Positions 1 to 11,003 of a DNA stretch of 64,000 bases are shown here, one piece after another (within the stretch, counting starts at the first letter, position 1; each line of letters begins with the position of its first letter). Where the stretch lies: NCBI GenBank assembly GCA_031216915.1, contig CM062289.1, positions 246,203,187-246,267,186 on the forward strand. The letters are read 5' to 3'. The notes beneath the pieces were generated by a model. It worked only from the letters and a program-made list of their open reading frames with translations. It searched no databases and had not been told where the DNA came from. A program made the translations under genes and the position numbers. The DNA is from Pictodentalium vernedei (Eukaryota > Mollusca > Scaphopoda > Dentaliida > Dentaliidae).

Positions 1-346
1 GCAGTCATCATGGTTGACTGATTGCGACCAAAAGGGGACGTTCTCATCTTGACATTATAGAGTCATACTACCAAGTTACAATGAAATCACTTCATAAATA
101 CGACATGTAGACTGTGCTAAAAGATTTCCGGCTCTCGCAGCTGTCACAGTTGACCGATCGTGACCAAAGGGGACGTTCTCATCTAGGCATGTCCCCAAAC
201 CTGCATATGAATTTTTGTGATGATCGGACAAGAACTACGGGGTGTAGCCTGTGCCAAAGAAAATGTGAACAGACTGATAGACTAACAGACTTCTGCACAT
301 GTGATGGCAATAGCTTATAGCTTATCTTGACTTTGTCAAGTTAAGG
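1..346 (+). repeat. Tail of a tandem-repeat element with degenerate microsatellite and terminal hairpin (cut by window start)
   Basis: Two imperfect units share the string GGGGACGTTCTCATCT (near 37 and 170), about 134 bp apart. They are followed by a degenerate ACAGACTGATAGAC microsatellite (269-292) and a small hairpin, CTTGAC-TTT-GTCAAG, at 324-341. Tandem repeats, then microsatellite, then hairpin is the same plan seen at 6523-7425, 25458-27980, 37559-39290, 43606-44575 and 61700-63304. Its right end abuts DIRS copy 1. Confidence 0.5.
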
Positions 347-585
347 TAAAAATATGATAAATTTAAAGTAATTTGTATATTTTTTATACTTACCAATGGC
401 CCAGACTAGCTGGTGCAAACTCAAAGTTGTAAAGGCCCAACACAAATTTTGAACTCTCTAATCCCCCAAATTTGCTTGCAAAACCGAAAATTAAAAGTCC
501 TATCTGGTCCTCCATACTTTTACTCTCCGTGCATGCGCAACCGTCACGAAGTGACCAGAATTGGTGCCAAATCATTCTTTGTAGA
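347..585 (+). repeat. Left inverted terminal repeat of DIRS copy 1
   Basis: The segment containing TACCAATGGCCCAGACTAGC and GCATGCGCAACCGTCACG reappears reverse-complemented at 7469-7684, including the block around CCATACTTTTACTC. The first ~50 bases also pair with the internal complementary region at 656-712. Confidence 0.88.
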
Positions 586-655
586 AGAGAGTACTACATA
601 ATAACTCAGCGGGAGGTATGAGTGCCCACTCATGGGAGGGACATACCAGTCTGGG

Positions 656-730
656 GCATTGGTAAGTATGAAAAATATACAAATTACTTTAAATTTATCA
701 TATTTTTATACTATAACCCAGACTAGCTGA
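656..730 (+). repeat. Internal complementary region of DIRS copy 1
   Basis: The first half (GGCATTGGTAAGTATG on to AAATTTATC) is the reverse complement of the left outer end. The second half (TATTTTTATACTATAACCCA on to AGCTGA) is the reverse complement of the right outer end. The two halves abut at a single copy of TCATATTTTTA, the complement of the string found at both outer boundaries. This is the diagnostic DIRS arrangement, in which the internal region templates completion of the circular intermediate. Confidence 0.88.
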
Positions 731-2305
731 ATCATAAAAAGGCGGAGGGCCTAGGACTTCAGAATTAGCAGACCAACATAGTTCCCAAGCCTGCAATCCA
801 AGGTGAAAGGAAATTAAATTCAAAAGGAATTACATGTATGTCTCTCTATACAGTAATAGAGAAGACATATCATCAATAAGGAGCCAAATTCAAGTAATTC
901 CGTATTCTTAGCATGAATGACTATGCTAATTGGATGTAACGAGTTCCCAATTTTCAAGGCTAGTCCGGACTAAGCCCTAATAATTAGGATGGCGTTTTTG
1001 AGAATGAGAGGTTAACCCCCACAAACATATGCCATATACAATAATACACAAGCTGTATCCAGGATTTAATCTACAGACAAAACAGCTTCACTCATAGTTA
1101 CACACTTAAAAAAATCCCCCCCCCTCTTTTTGAAGGAATCTTCTTCAAAAACAAAGAGGGGAGCGCTCTGGAATCAGTAAAAGCGGTACTAAATAACAAT
1201 ATATATTCGTCGAACAGGCACCCAGATCTTAATTATTATTAATAAATTGGTGCTTCAGGCCACTTCAGAAGCTAAAGATATCGCAGCGATCCCGGTAATT
1301 AATAGCACCCGCTTGTAACGTATACCGGAGTAGGCATACGTAGATAGGTTGAAAACCGGTGATATAATATATACAACATACACATGTCCAATAGAATCAC
1401 AATGGACGATCTCTGGAGAGTAAACACACTTCTGAGGTAACCCACAGGTGACCCCATTCAGGTGTACAATAAATTCCAATAAATAACACTCCGAGGCATG
1501 TTCTGTCCAATATCTATGCTCCCAGACAAGTGCGAATATACGAGAATATAGACAAGTTATATTCGATTGGGTAACAAAATTTATAGAAACCTGGATTTAG
1601 AAATGGAATGAGCTATGATTACGGACTGCCCCCGAAATAATTAATTGTTTCTAAGGTCCATAACATACAATAATGCATCTGCCTAATAATACACTTATTA
1701 TGCACGTGAGCATTGAAATCCCCCATGTAATCATCTGAATACAAGTTAACTGACTAGACAGCCTTACAGGTACCCAAAGGCCAGCAATTTATTGATGATG
1801 AATCATATGTCCTTATATGACAAATAGACAAACAACCACAGGAAACAAACCAACTAAAAAGTGGATGTGCCCATGAGGTCGCCATAGAAGACAACCCAGC
1901 CGCCAATCAAGAAGTCATGAAATGTATGTATGTACTTAAATGCATACAAGGCTTATGGGAAGAAAACTATGTCTTGCCTGGTAATCGCCCCTTAACACAT
2001 TGGCGGTGTGTGTGGGGGGATTCTAAATCATATCAAACCCCCTACACCCACATTACTTGAATCGTTCTTGTGTTCGTCATCAAATAGTATAGGAACCGCA
2101 AGGCTCCCACACGTCTGACCGACTCCATAATGCCACTATGAGCGGAGAAGGACGTGAGAAACGAATACTTCCCCTGATAAAGAAGGTCCTCTCATGGAGG
2201 AAGATTCAGGGGAACGTCCCATAACAGACACCTGAGAAGACTGATCCAAGGTTTCTGTGACTACAGAGGTGCTACTATCAGGATTTTGCAACAAGACTAT
2301 TTGAA

Positions 2306-3691
2306 CTAAACAGAATCTGCTAAATCAATGGAGTTGGAGGATACGCCTATCCTATCATTACATCCCATGAGATCAACAGAGCTGTCCACTGTGTACACTC
2401 GATGATCTTGGCATGGCAACACAAACGTTGGTAACTGATTGCTCCTGTGTGTTGCAAACAGATCTATCAGCGAACGATCCCACTGGTAGCAAATCTGCCT
2501 GAATATTCGCTTGTTGGGAGTCCGGTCCGATGGCAACAGGCATCCTTTCCGAGACAGCGAGTCTGCTAGTACATTCAGACGAGCTGGAATATGATGGACA
2601 GAAAAATGATCATGATGATTCATGACGTATAGGAGAATCTTCTCCATTAGTTTGCATGATGGTATTGAATGAGTGTCGCCTTAGTTTCTGATTTAAGCTA
2701 CTACTGTCAAACTGTCCAACAAAAATTGAACATTGACGTCCGCTATTATGTGAATCCAATGTTGTAGCGCTAGCCATATAGACATCATCTCTTTGATGTT
2801 AATGCACTTCTCTAGGAACCGAGAGTCCCAAGACCCTGACACCTCAAGTCTGTGGGACTTAGGATCGCGTCCCAAACAGTCTGATTCACATCCGTCATAA
2901 TCGTGAAAGCCAGATCCGGCAGTTGCAGTGGAACTCGCTGAGTTAACCAATGAATATCTGCCCAAATCTGAACCCTTGTTTTACTATGTCCGTTAAAACA
3001 ATACTGGTTTCAAGTGAATGTGCCTTCACACTCCAGTTCTGAGTAAAGAATATCTGGAGGGGACACATGCGCACCAGCAGGCAGCTCATCAGAATAAGAT
3101 CAACAGCCGCTCCGCACAACCCCATCAGTTGCATGAATTCCTTCGCTGCTAATGCATCTGAGTGTAGACAAAAGCAAGCATAACAACTGACAAAATTTCG
3201 CTCTGGGTAACGGCTGACGAACCAGAATGCTGTGAGTCTCGAAGTTCATTTCCAAGTGAGTGAATGACTTGGATGGAGCTATATCCGACTTTTTCTCATT
3301 TACGATGAAACCGAGACGTCGGAACAAAAGAAGCACACTCTGAACATAGTTCTGAAGAATAATTCTGTTGCCGTATCTCTGTAGAATGTCGTGCAAGTAA
3401 GCCGACGTTACCGCAGATGAATGAGCTCAGAAGTATGACATTACCGAGTTCCTTATATGAGTGAATGCCAGGGGAGCCAGGTTCAGACCAAAGCACATTG
3501 CTCTGAACTGATACACCTTCCCTTGTACGGCAAACTGCAGATACTTTCTGAATGCCGGATGTACAAGGACATGAAAGTACGCATCCTTTTAGATCTATGC
3601 TTGCTGCATAGTCGTTCACTCGAATGCTCGCTCTTACTGACCGAATGGTCTCCATATAGAATTTTGGAGCCACGATAAGCTTGTTATCCAA
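2306..3691 (-). pseudogene. Broken reverse transcriptase-RNase H of DIRS copy 1
   Basis: Three overlapping frames on the minus strand hold pieces of one protein: 3691-3296 (RT fingers/palm), 3396-3100 (RT palm end and thumb, LGFIVNEKKSDIAPS) and 2647-2306 (RNase H tail and the following LIDLFATHRSNQLP block). Switching frames is needed to follow the domain order, so at least two frameshifts are present. An RNase H piece with VNVQFLLDSLTVVA lies at 2965-2693; the usual SDNSTV active-site segment reads LDSLTV there. Confidence 0.8.
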
Positions 3692-3815
3692 GTCTATTAC
3701 TGGTCAGAACGAGCCGTCTGGCTTCGGTACGAGAAACAGGTGACTATAAAAACCCTGAGAATCCTGATTCTTGGCGATCTCTATTGCTTCCTTTAATATA
3801 GAGCCTGTACCTCCG

Positions 3816-5066
3816 CTAGGAGAGACTCTCTTTGAAAGGATCCGACAGAAGATCTGTCCAATGCAGACATCTTGTTAGTAGGGGTGCCACTCGGAATGAT
3901 AGCTGTAGGCCATCTGAGACTACACTTCCCACCCAACTGATCTTCTGTGACTGCTGTTCAGTCTCTCGCGACGATGATACCCTTCCGCCAACTGGCAAGC
4001 AATAGAGGTCTTGAACATCACCTGTATGACCTGTGAGTCTTATGGGAGGAGAAACTACGTCCTCCCTGCGATGAACCTCGTCCCTTCGGCCTCGGGGCAT
4101 CTGACCGATAGTCCTGGTCAGACCCGAGTCGCTATATTGACGACCTCCAGAGTGATTGTAAGAGGGCTTCTTGTACCCTCGTGAGGAGTTCCCTTTGACG
4201 GTTAGATCTGGAATGTCCCCCTTTACTCTTGTCTGCTGAAGCGGGTTGATGAAACACCACCTTCAAAAGCAGATCACTTAACGCTACTCTTGTTTGCTGA
4301 AGTGGGTTGACGAAACGCCAACTTCAATAGCAGATCACTTGACGCTTTCAGCCTGATCATAGGCTGACAAAAGCTTGTCATCCAAAATAGTATGCCCACC
4401 CTTTCCTCGCACTCGAGAGGTGAATACAGCGGCATATTTCATGGCCTGTTCTCACTTATCGTCACAGCATTCTGATTCATCAGAACAAATTCAGGGTAGT
4501 ATTGATGGATGAAATCCATCGCAACCCTGTGCTGTTTCGAAAGGGAAGGGTAATCCTCTTCCTTATCCCTTTCACCATCTGAGAGAATCAGTTGCGAATT
4601 TTGGTCCATTGCATTTGTGGGAACAGACGACTGGACCGACCCAGCACCGTCCCCCAGCTCAGGTTCTGAGTCTGCGGGAGCCTGCATCTGCACTTGCTGG
4701 GATGCTGCAATCAGCTGCGCAATCTGTGACAGAAGTCCGTCATCGAGGCTTGAGGAGCAGCAGCCTCCGTTTCCTAGCTGCTTGCTGCTCCTGGGACAGT
4801 GTGTCGGAGATGGATCTCTTCTCCGAATGTCCCAATGATCGAGGTCTCGTCTCCCTAGCTTCTGGATGATCCGACTTACCGGGCAAAGAGTAGTTCCTTC
4901 TACATGCAGCAGGCTGGATATCCGAAATCAGGTAGCTAGGATGAGGTTGTGTGTGCTTTAATAACGTAGCGGAGGAAGCCGTGACTGAAGCCGACCCCAG
5001 CTGCAGACTAGACAGAGCATCCCGAGAGGTGGGCGGACGTATGCTCTGTCTCATGCAAGTTTCCAA
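3816..5066 (-). pseudogene. gag-like region of DIRS copy 1
   Basis: Minus-strand fragments at 5066-4740, 4693-4439 and 4100-3816 occupy the position of the DIRS gag-like ORF upstream of RT. They are charged and serine/glutamine rich, with no domain recognised. The segment is enlarged by short tandem duplications: about 65 bp at 4205-4345 and about 120 bp at 4970-5210, where GTAGCGGAGGAAGCC recurs. Assignment is by position and by similarity to the equivalent part of copy 3. Confidence 0.55.
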
Positions 5067-5210
5067 CCAGAAAACTTCATTTCGGCTTGTGAAACGTAGC
5101 GGAGGAAGCCATGACTGAAGCCGACCCTGGCTGCAGACTAAACAGAGTGTCCTGAGTGGAGGACGGACATATGCTCTGGCTCGTGCAAGTTTCTCATAAC
5201 AACATTTGGC
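4970..5210 (+). repeat. Short tandem duplication (about 120 bp x 2) inside DIRS copy 1
   Basis: GTAGCGGAGGAAGCC, TGACTGAAGCCGACC and GCAGACTA recur in the same order about 120 bp apart. A second, 65-bp duplication lies nearby at 4205-4345, with AGCAGATCACTT in both units. Confidence 0.8.
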
Positions 5211-6522
5211 CCCAAATGTCTGTTAGGTTAGAGAGGGGCCTCTCCAACTCGCGGTCTATAGAACTCACCGAGTACAAGAAACCTGCTGACTTCCACCCCA
5301 TTTCCATCGTCGCTGGGTGAGCTATTTATATTAAAGTGCTTGCACTACCCAATCCACTTCTTTCTTTCGACCGCAACAGACTTACCCAGCGTCACGGCAC
5401 CTACAGATGGAGTACCGCTTCACCAGTCGAGCTAGCTGCTTGCAAGAGATTAAAACCTTTAACAAAAGACCCTAACTCTTGCAATCATGAGCACTGCAGC
5501 TAGCTCTATATGCTCAACGACGCGCAACGACGGTAGCACACTTGGATGGGTGTCAGAATATCATCACCATGTTCATGTTCCTCTAAAACAGAAACTGACA
5601 AAAAGAATTATAACGCGGTGAGAGGCCTGCCCTCAGAACCTCACAGCCAACAACGTACCACGACACCCATCTCAAACATTATTCATTCCAGTGAACACAA
5701 GAATGACAACAGTCCGCAGGAGTGCATCGACTAAAGTCGATATCAGACCTCCAAACTCCACAACAAAATATATATAATTAAGATACATGAATAATAGCAA
5801 TCAAAATTAAATTCAAAATATTTTTTGGAAAATTAAAAAAAAACAAAAAACGCCTAAGTTCCCAAAGGGAACATTAAGAGCCCAAAGACATCCCGATAGA
5901 GCCTAAGTGTGGACAAAATCCAAATTTTTTGAGCTACACTACCGGAATAATAATTCATGTATCCTACAGTAATTCTACCATAGCAAAATATAAAAAACTA
6001 CCTATATATGAGGACGTTGTCAATGTAAACAATGTCAATGAAAACAAGACATCAGGCACACAAAAAGGCCCAAAGTCAGAAAACAATTAATGCTACCAGA
6101 TGCAAAGCTAGATCTTAATATGAAGAAGAAACAATAAATCGAATAGAAGATGCAAGACTAAACGACCTAACACCCCTAAGGTGAGGATGTAATCATGGGG
6201 AAAAAAAAGAATAAAATTCTGTAATACATGTTAAACTCCCAAGAAATTTAATAAAAAATTTCAATAAAAAACAGCCAAAAAACTTAAGAGTTTAACAGGA
6301 AGGGTTCATGGAAGGATGGGGCAAGAATACTTAACAAACAGTGGAATAATCATTAACAAAAATGATGATGCCAGACGAATGTCCCGAAATTGGGAAACAT
6401 AAAATAATTTTCTAATTATTATAAAATTACAGCCCTGAACGTCTAAAACCACCATTGAACACTTCCATCATCCAATAACAGCCTTGGATCCACCAATTCT
6501 TTCATTGATTTGTGTCTGGCAT
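5211..6522. other. Non-coding 5' part of DIRS copy 1
   Basis: This AT-rich stretch lies between the gag-like region and the right inverted terminal repeat. No convincing reading frame or RNA gene is seen. Parts resemble 33890-34990 in DIRS copy 3, for example AAGCCTAAGTGTGGACAAAA, AAACTCCCAAGAAATTT and TGTGTCTGGCAT, which supports a shared leader. Confidence 0.6.
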
Positions 6523-7425
6523 CCTCAAACAAGAAAAATGTTACTAAGGTAACACATGCCCCCCACCACCCCCACCCCCTCAAAAATAATTCACCTTGAC
6601 CTTACAGACCTGGCTGTGGTGTGTAACACATCCACCCATTGTCCTTTATAACTGAGCAAAGTTAGATGATTGTAGCCCAGTACTTTTGAAGTTATGCATT
6701 AGACACGATTTGTGACCCTGAACATATAAAGGTCAATTGTGACCTTCACCTTGCAGATGCGTCAGAAACTATTATACATGACACACCTTTTGACTGTTCT
6801 TAACATTTGTAAAAAGTTTAATAATTGTACTATTGATTCGTTTCCAAGTTATGGCTGAGACACGAATATTGACCGATTTTTAGTGTGACTTTGAAATGTG
6901 ACCTTGACCTTAAAGGTACAAACCCAGCTATGGTGTGTGACACATCCTCCCATGGTCCTTTATAATTGTGTGAAGTTTGATGACTGTAGCCCTAATAGTT
7001 TTGGAGTTATGCTTGAGTCACGATTTGTGACCCTGAACAAATGAAGGTTAATTGTGACCTCCATCTTGCAGATGCGGCAGAAACTATTATACGCCACACA
7101 CCTTCTGACTGTCCTTAACATTTGTAAAAAGTTTAACAATTGAACTATGATTCGTTTCTGAGTTATGGCTGAGACACGAATATTGACCGATTTTTAGTGT
7201 GATCTTGAACTGTGACCTTGACCTTGAAGGTACGAACCCGGCTATGGTGTGCAACACATCCTCCCATGGTCCTTTATAATTGCGTGAAATTTGATGACTC
7301 TGGCCCTAACAGTTTTCGAGTTATTGGCTTGGACACACGGACGGATGGACGGACGGACGGACAGACGGACACACACTTCAATCACAAAATGCCACCCGAC
7401 TTAAGTCGGGGGGCATATAAAGGAA
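6523..7425 (+). mobile_element. Pearl/Helentron-like tandem-repeat element nested in DIRS copy 1
   Basis: About three units of roughly 310 bp, each with TGACCTTGACCTT (6590, 6900, 7215) and TATGGTGTG...ACACATCC, are followed by an (ACGG)n-type microsatellite at 7335-7365. A strong hairpin, CCCGACTTAAGTCGGG, closes the array at 7394-7409. ATGCCCCCC near the left end (about 6558) has its inverse, GGGGGGCAT, close to the right end (about 7407-7415), so the inverted repeats are placed asymmetrically. Flanking DNA resumes the leader of DIRS copy 1 as compared with copy 3. Helentron-type classification is inferred from architecture only; there is no coding capacity. Confidence 0.6.
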
Positions 7426-7468
7426 ATTTTAAAGCACAGATGTCATTTCATTGTTAAGGACTTTAGGG

Positions 7469-7684
7469 CCAAACAAAGAATGATGTTGGCGTTAATTTCG
7501 GTCACTTCCTGGCGACTTGGCATGCGCATAGAGTAAAAGTATGGAGGACTAGATAGGACTTTTAATTTTCGGTTTTGCAAGCAAATTTGGGGGATTGGGG
7601 GTTCAAAATTTGTGTTTGGCCCTTGACAACTTTGAGTTTGCACCAGCTGAGTCTGGGCCATTGGGTTATAATATAAAAATATGA
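7469..7684 (+). repeat. Right inverted terminal repeat of DIRS copy 1
   Basis: Reverse complement of 347-585, with shared blocks GGCCAAACAAAGAATGAT and TTTGCAAGCAAATTTGGG. It ends with TAAAAATATGA (7674-7684), which also marks the left boundary. Confidence 0.88.
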
Positions 7685-8272
7685 CATCATGAATTTTAAC
7701 AAAAGTAATGCTAAGTATGGCATATACCTCCTCCCATAATTCCACCTGGGAGGAGATATAGAACAAACAATTTGGGTCAGATTTCTATGTATTTTCTTTG
7801 GTTTACTGCAGGTACAAGAAATCTAACCCTTCAGTGGCAATAATGAGTTCCATTTGATGAAATAAAAATGCTGAGAAAAAAAAAATCCCCAATTTACTGA
7901 ATATACACAATTTGATAGTTTCTGTCACTATGGGTCATTTTGCATCATCCCAGTGTTTAGGAAGACAAGTGAGTGTTCATTCCATAATACATGTGAAAAT
8001 TAAAAAAAAATGCAATCACATGTTGGAAATGTTTAGTGATAGGCTAAGGGAATACACATGACTATAGAGAGCCAATTATTAAACACTTCCAATATAAAAA
8101 GACATGTTCATTTGTTTTTGATGATAAAAGCAAAAATTAAAAACTTCCCTTTGTGTTGGGTGTTGAGTAAAACAAATGAAGTAACGCTATGAATATATAT
8201 GAGATTAATGATTTATAGAAAATATGGATTACAAATGACCACAACTTCATAAGTAAATAAATATCATCCTAC
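7685..8272. other. Intron, AT-rich, nothing recognised
   Basis: No exon, repeat copy or RNA gene was recognised. Short A-runs only. Confidence 0.5.
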
Positions 8273-8683
8273 TGATAAGGCCCCATAAATTAGATCTTTT
8301 GTTTCTCTGGTCATTTTTTGTAAAATTGCATGCAGGCAGGCAGTTTTTTATTTTATTTCTCATTTTTGTAATTATTTCTTTGTCATCAAAAGTTCATATT
8401 CTTGGGTTTGTTTTATGCCTCAAAATCTACAGAATAGCATGGCTGGTGGTATATTTCGTCCCTTGAGTGCAAGAAGGATTTGCAATGCTAAAGCATTGCA
8501 AAGCCTTGTTGCACTCAAAGGACAAATTTATCAATTTTATTAACGTGGTTAAAATATAAGACATAAACCATTTAATTTTATTTTTTTAATGTTTGCATTG
8601 GTTATAAAAAAGAGCATGCAGCAGCCAGAAAGACCATGCAGGGGACCAGAGAAACAGATTTTTACTTTTTTTAGGCCTAATCA
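8273..8683. mobile_element. Fold-back MITE with central hairpin
   Basis: The ends read TGATAAGGCC (left) and the reverse complement of AGGCCTAATCA (right). Inside them TTTCTCTGGTC (about 8301) matches inverted GACCAGAGAAA (about 8643), and GCATGCAGGCAG pairs roughly with GCATGCAGCAGCC in inverse. The centre is a 76-base hairpin at 8453-8528. It lies 170 bp downstream of the exon donor at 8851. No transposase is encoded and the superfamily is unknown. Confidence 0.65.
8453..8528. repeat. Near-perfect 76-base hairpin
   Basis: Arms ATTTCGTCCCTTGAGTGCAA and TTGCACTCAAAGGACAAAT enclose the inner palindrome TTTGCAATGCT-AA-AGCATTGCAAA. It is the core of the MITE at 8273-8683. Confidence 0.85.
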
Positions 8684-8850
8684 CCACTATAAAACTGTAT
8701 TGTCAGTTAACAAAGTCAAATGCTGAAATGTTTTGGCATGAAAACATCCCTGAAACAAGTCACTCTTCAATCCACAATGAATACCATGCACTACATTTAC
8801 AGAAGTAGTTGCTTATAACAGGCAAAAATAGTGTATCTAAAAACTCTCAC

Positions 8851-8981
8851 CAATATCTTGCAGTGAGGTCCAACTTTTCTTTATAACATTTTCTAATCAC
8901 CTCCAGCCATGTGGGCTTCACCATTTTTTCCCTCACTGGCCCAATCACTGAATTCAGTTTATTGCAACACCCAATAATACC
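8851..8981 (-). CDS. Exon of xanthine dehydrogenase/aldehyde oxidase-family gene (last exon in window)
   Basis: A 131-bp exon (43 codons plus two bases) with acceptor AACTTTCAG and donor TATTG|GTGAGAG. The peptide GIIGCCNKLNSVIGPVREKM is followed by a TWLEVI block and ends near LDLTARY. This corresponds to the family segment ACxKLNxRLxPVxE...TWEQLVxxAYxxxVDLSA, directly after the preceding exon. The last codon is split, so the next exon should start in phase 2; it was not found and probably lies left of the window. The exon sits between DIRS copy 2 (from 9030) and a fold-back MITE (8273-8683). Confidence 0.85.
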
Positions 8982-9029
8982 CTGAAAGTTAAGAAAATCT
9001 GTCACCTAGATGCAAAGGCTGATAAGGCA

Positions 9030-9170
9030 AAGAAATTAAAATTTTTTAGTAAATTTTGTTTCTTAACATACCTACCACAATTGGCTGTAACGTAAGTGCA
9101 AGCCCTACTTCGGAACTAACTCAAGCTAATAACTTTTCTAAATGAGCTGGAAAAGTGGAAGAGTGCAAAA
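9030..9170 (+). repeat. Left inverted terminal repeat of DIRS copy 2
   Basis: CAATTGGCTGTAACGTAAGT, GCAAGCCCTACTTCGGAACT and GGAAAAGTGGAAGAGTGC reappear reverse-complemented at 15405-15541. The outermost bases pair with 9362-9416. Confidence 0.92.
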
Positions 9171-9361
9171 GCACGAAAAAGGGTCAAGCAAGAGTGGCGC
9201 TCAACATTACATGGACTCTCTCTGCACACCTCTTGCATTTAACGAGAGCATGCGCAACAACTGTGACATCAATTCCAAATTTCTGCCAACGAGAAGTTTG
9301 TGATTTAGCGGGGAGGCAACGATATTAAAAGATATCCCCTAGGAGGGTGGGCCTCTGGTAA

Positions 9362-9453
9362 ACAATTGTGGTAGGTATGTTAAGATACAAAATTTACTAA
9401 AAAATTTTAATTTCTTTTCAACCTACTCACAATTGTTTACAATTGGCTGAATA
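9362..9453 (+). repeat. Internal complementary region of DIRS copy 2
   Basis: CAATTGTGGTAGGTATGTTA on to TTTTAATTT is the reverse complement of the left end. CAACCTACTCACAATTG on to CAATTGGCTG is the reverse complement of the right end. The halves meet at AATTTCTT, the complement of the AAGAAATT found at both element boundaries. Confidence 0.92.
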
Positions 9454-9663
9454 AACAATAGGAGGAGGTGAATCACATAACCAATACTAACAAGCGCAGC
9501 AGAAAGAAATGCAAAGAGGGCAGAGAATGACTGCGAAACCTGTAAAAGAAGAAAGCAGAAAGGTGCTGAAAAAGAAGCTGAAACACCAACACCACAGTGT
9601 TGAAAAGAATGAAGCAACTGAAAAAAACAAGGCTGAGCAATGCACAAGCCTGAAAATACATAT

Positions 9664-10783
9664 TTAATGAGGGTGCACAACAGCCTGAGCAGCAACGAGC
9701 GGGCCTAAAGAAAAAAGGTCCTCAGATTGCTGTGGTAGATGATGGAGATAAAAGGAGGAGAAAGTAGAAGCATTCCTCCAGTAAGCTGCATTCATAACAT
9801 CCCTGAGCGAAACATAATTGAAGAACGCCCAGGAAGTAGAAATGGCATGAACCTCATGAGCATTAAATTGGTTCGAAACAAGATCCGAAGCAGACAAACT
9901 GGAATAAGCAAGTTTGATTGCGAGACATATCCATCTGGAAATAGAATGGGGAGAGATAGACTGCCTCCCAGGAATGAGAGACAGAAAGAATCTCTTCCGG
10001 CCCCCCCAAATGAACTGCATGCGATTAATATAAGTCTTGATCACATGAACAGGACAAAGAAGAGGCCTCCGGCCATCGACAGCAGGGAGTGCAGATGCAG
10101 ATGGGAGGAGGTACTGAATCAGGAAGTTGATTCTTAGCCAGAAAAGAGCAATCAGTAGTGAAGGTTACACTGTTAGCCTCATTTCTGAAGAAAGCTGAAT
10201 CAACAGAAAGTGCATGAAGCTCACTGAGAGGTCAGGCAGAAGCAAATGCTAGAAGGAAAGCAGTCTTATATGTGAGAAAACGCATATCAGTCTCAGATGA
10301 AGGCTCGAGCGGCACTCCCTCCAAACAATGTAACACCCATGCCAAGTTCCATTTGGGTGTAAGATGCAAAACTCGAGGCCTCTTCAGAGAAAAGTGCCGA
10401 ATCAGTCTGGAGAGAAAGAGATTACGACCGATGCACCACTTTCCCACATAAGAGAATGTATCTAACAGCATAGACTGATAGCCCTTAATAGTAACAGACT
10501 GGAGGCCCTTGGAGTCAAAAAGGTATACCAGAAAATCCGCAATTTGAGCAATTGATGGATTTTGGTAATCCACATGTTGAGCTGTACTCCAGCGGCAGAA
10601 AACTTTCCACTTAGCAGCATAAGTCATGCCATAGGAATGCCGCCGTGATGCAGAAATGCACTCCACTGTTTGTCTTGAAAAACCTCTACGACAGAGACGG
10701 GACCTAATAAAAGACAGACATGAAGGGACAAGCTCGCCAGGTTGTTGTGATACTTCCTGGGCCGACCCTGGGAAGAAGATCAT
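9664..10783 (-). pseudogene. Tyrosine recombinase of DIRS copy 2 (inactivated)
   Basis: The N-terminal core-binding domain (AAKWKVFCRWS, IADFLVYLFDSKGLQSVTIK, GYQSML) is read at 10783-10235. At 10232-10234 the frame meets TGA exactly where the family has the first catalytic arginine before SELHAL, so CGA-to-TGA is the likely change. The same frame continues after the stop. The catalytic part resumes visibly at 10044-9664: the second box reads HEVHAIST, with His where Arg is expected, and the nucleophile segment NASTFSSFYLHH keeps its Tyr. DIRS recombinases insert the circular DNA intermediate; this copy has lost two catalytic arginines. Confidence 0.85.
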
Positions 10784-11003
10784 GGCGTAGAGGTAGATGA
10801 ATTGGCCGATATGCCAACAGAGGCCGCAGCAGATTGATCCACACCATCTGTGGAGACAGGGGTGCGATCAGAATGACCCTGCAACTGCAAGTGTGAATCT
10901 TCGCCAACACCTGAGGAAGAATCGGTGCAGGAGGGAAGGCATAGCCGATCCAACCTGTCCAGTCCAGAGACAGAGCGTCTAGCGCAAAGGTTAGTGGATC
11001 CGG

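Larger units (their letters stand above)
347..7684 (-). mobile_element. DIRS-like tyrosine-recombinase retrotransposon, copy 1 (decayed, about 7.3 kb)
   Basis: Inverted terminal repeats lie at 347-585 and 7469-7684, and an internal complementary region at 656-730. On the minus strand the order is gag-like, reverse transcriptase, RNase H, then recombinase region, as in DIRS elements. Recognisable blocks include APKFYMETIRSVRASI and AASIDLKG (RT, near 3670-3590), LFRRLGFIVNEKKSDI (thumb, near 3300), and HIPARLNVLADSLSR followed by LIDLFATHRSNQLP (RNase H end, near 2580-2440). Frameshifts and stops interrupt every part, so it is not expected to move. The string TAAAAATATGA occurs at both outer boundaries. 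A tandem-repeat element is nested at 6523-7425. Confidence 0.88.

Noticed and set aside
1255..1479. 74-codon minus-strand frame in DIRS copy 1
   Set aside because: It lies in the recombinase region by position, but no recombinase motif could be read with confidence, so it was not listed as a separate gene fragment.
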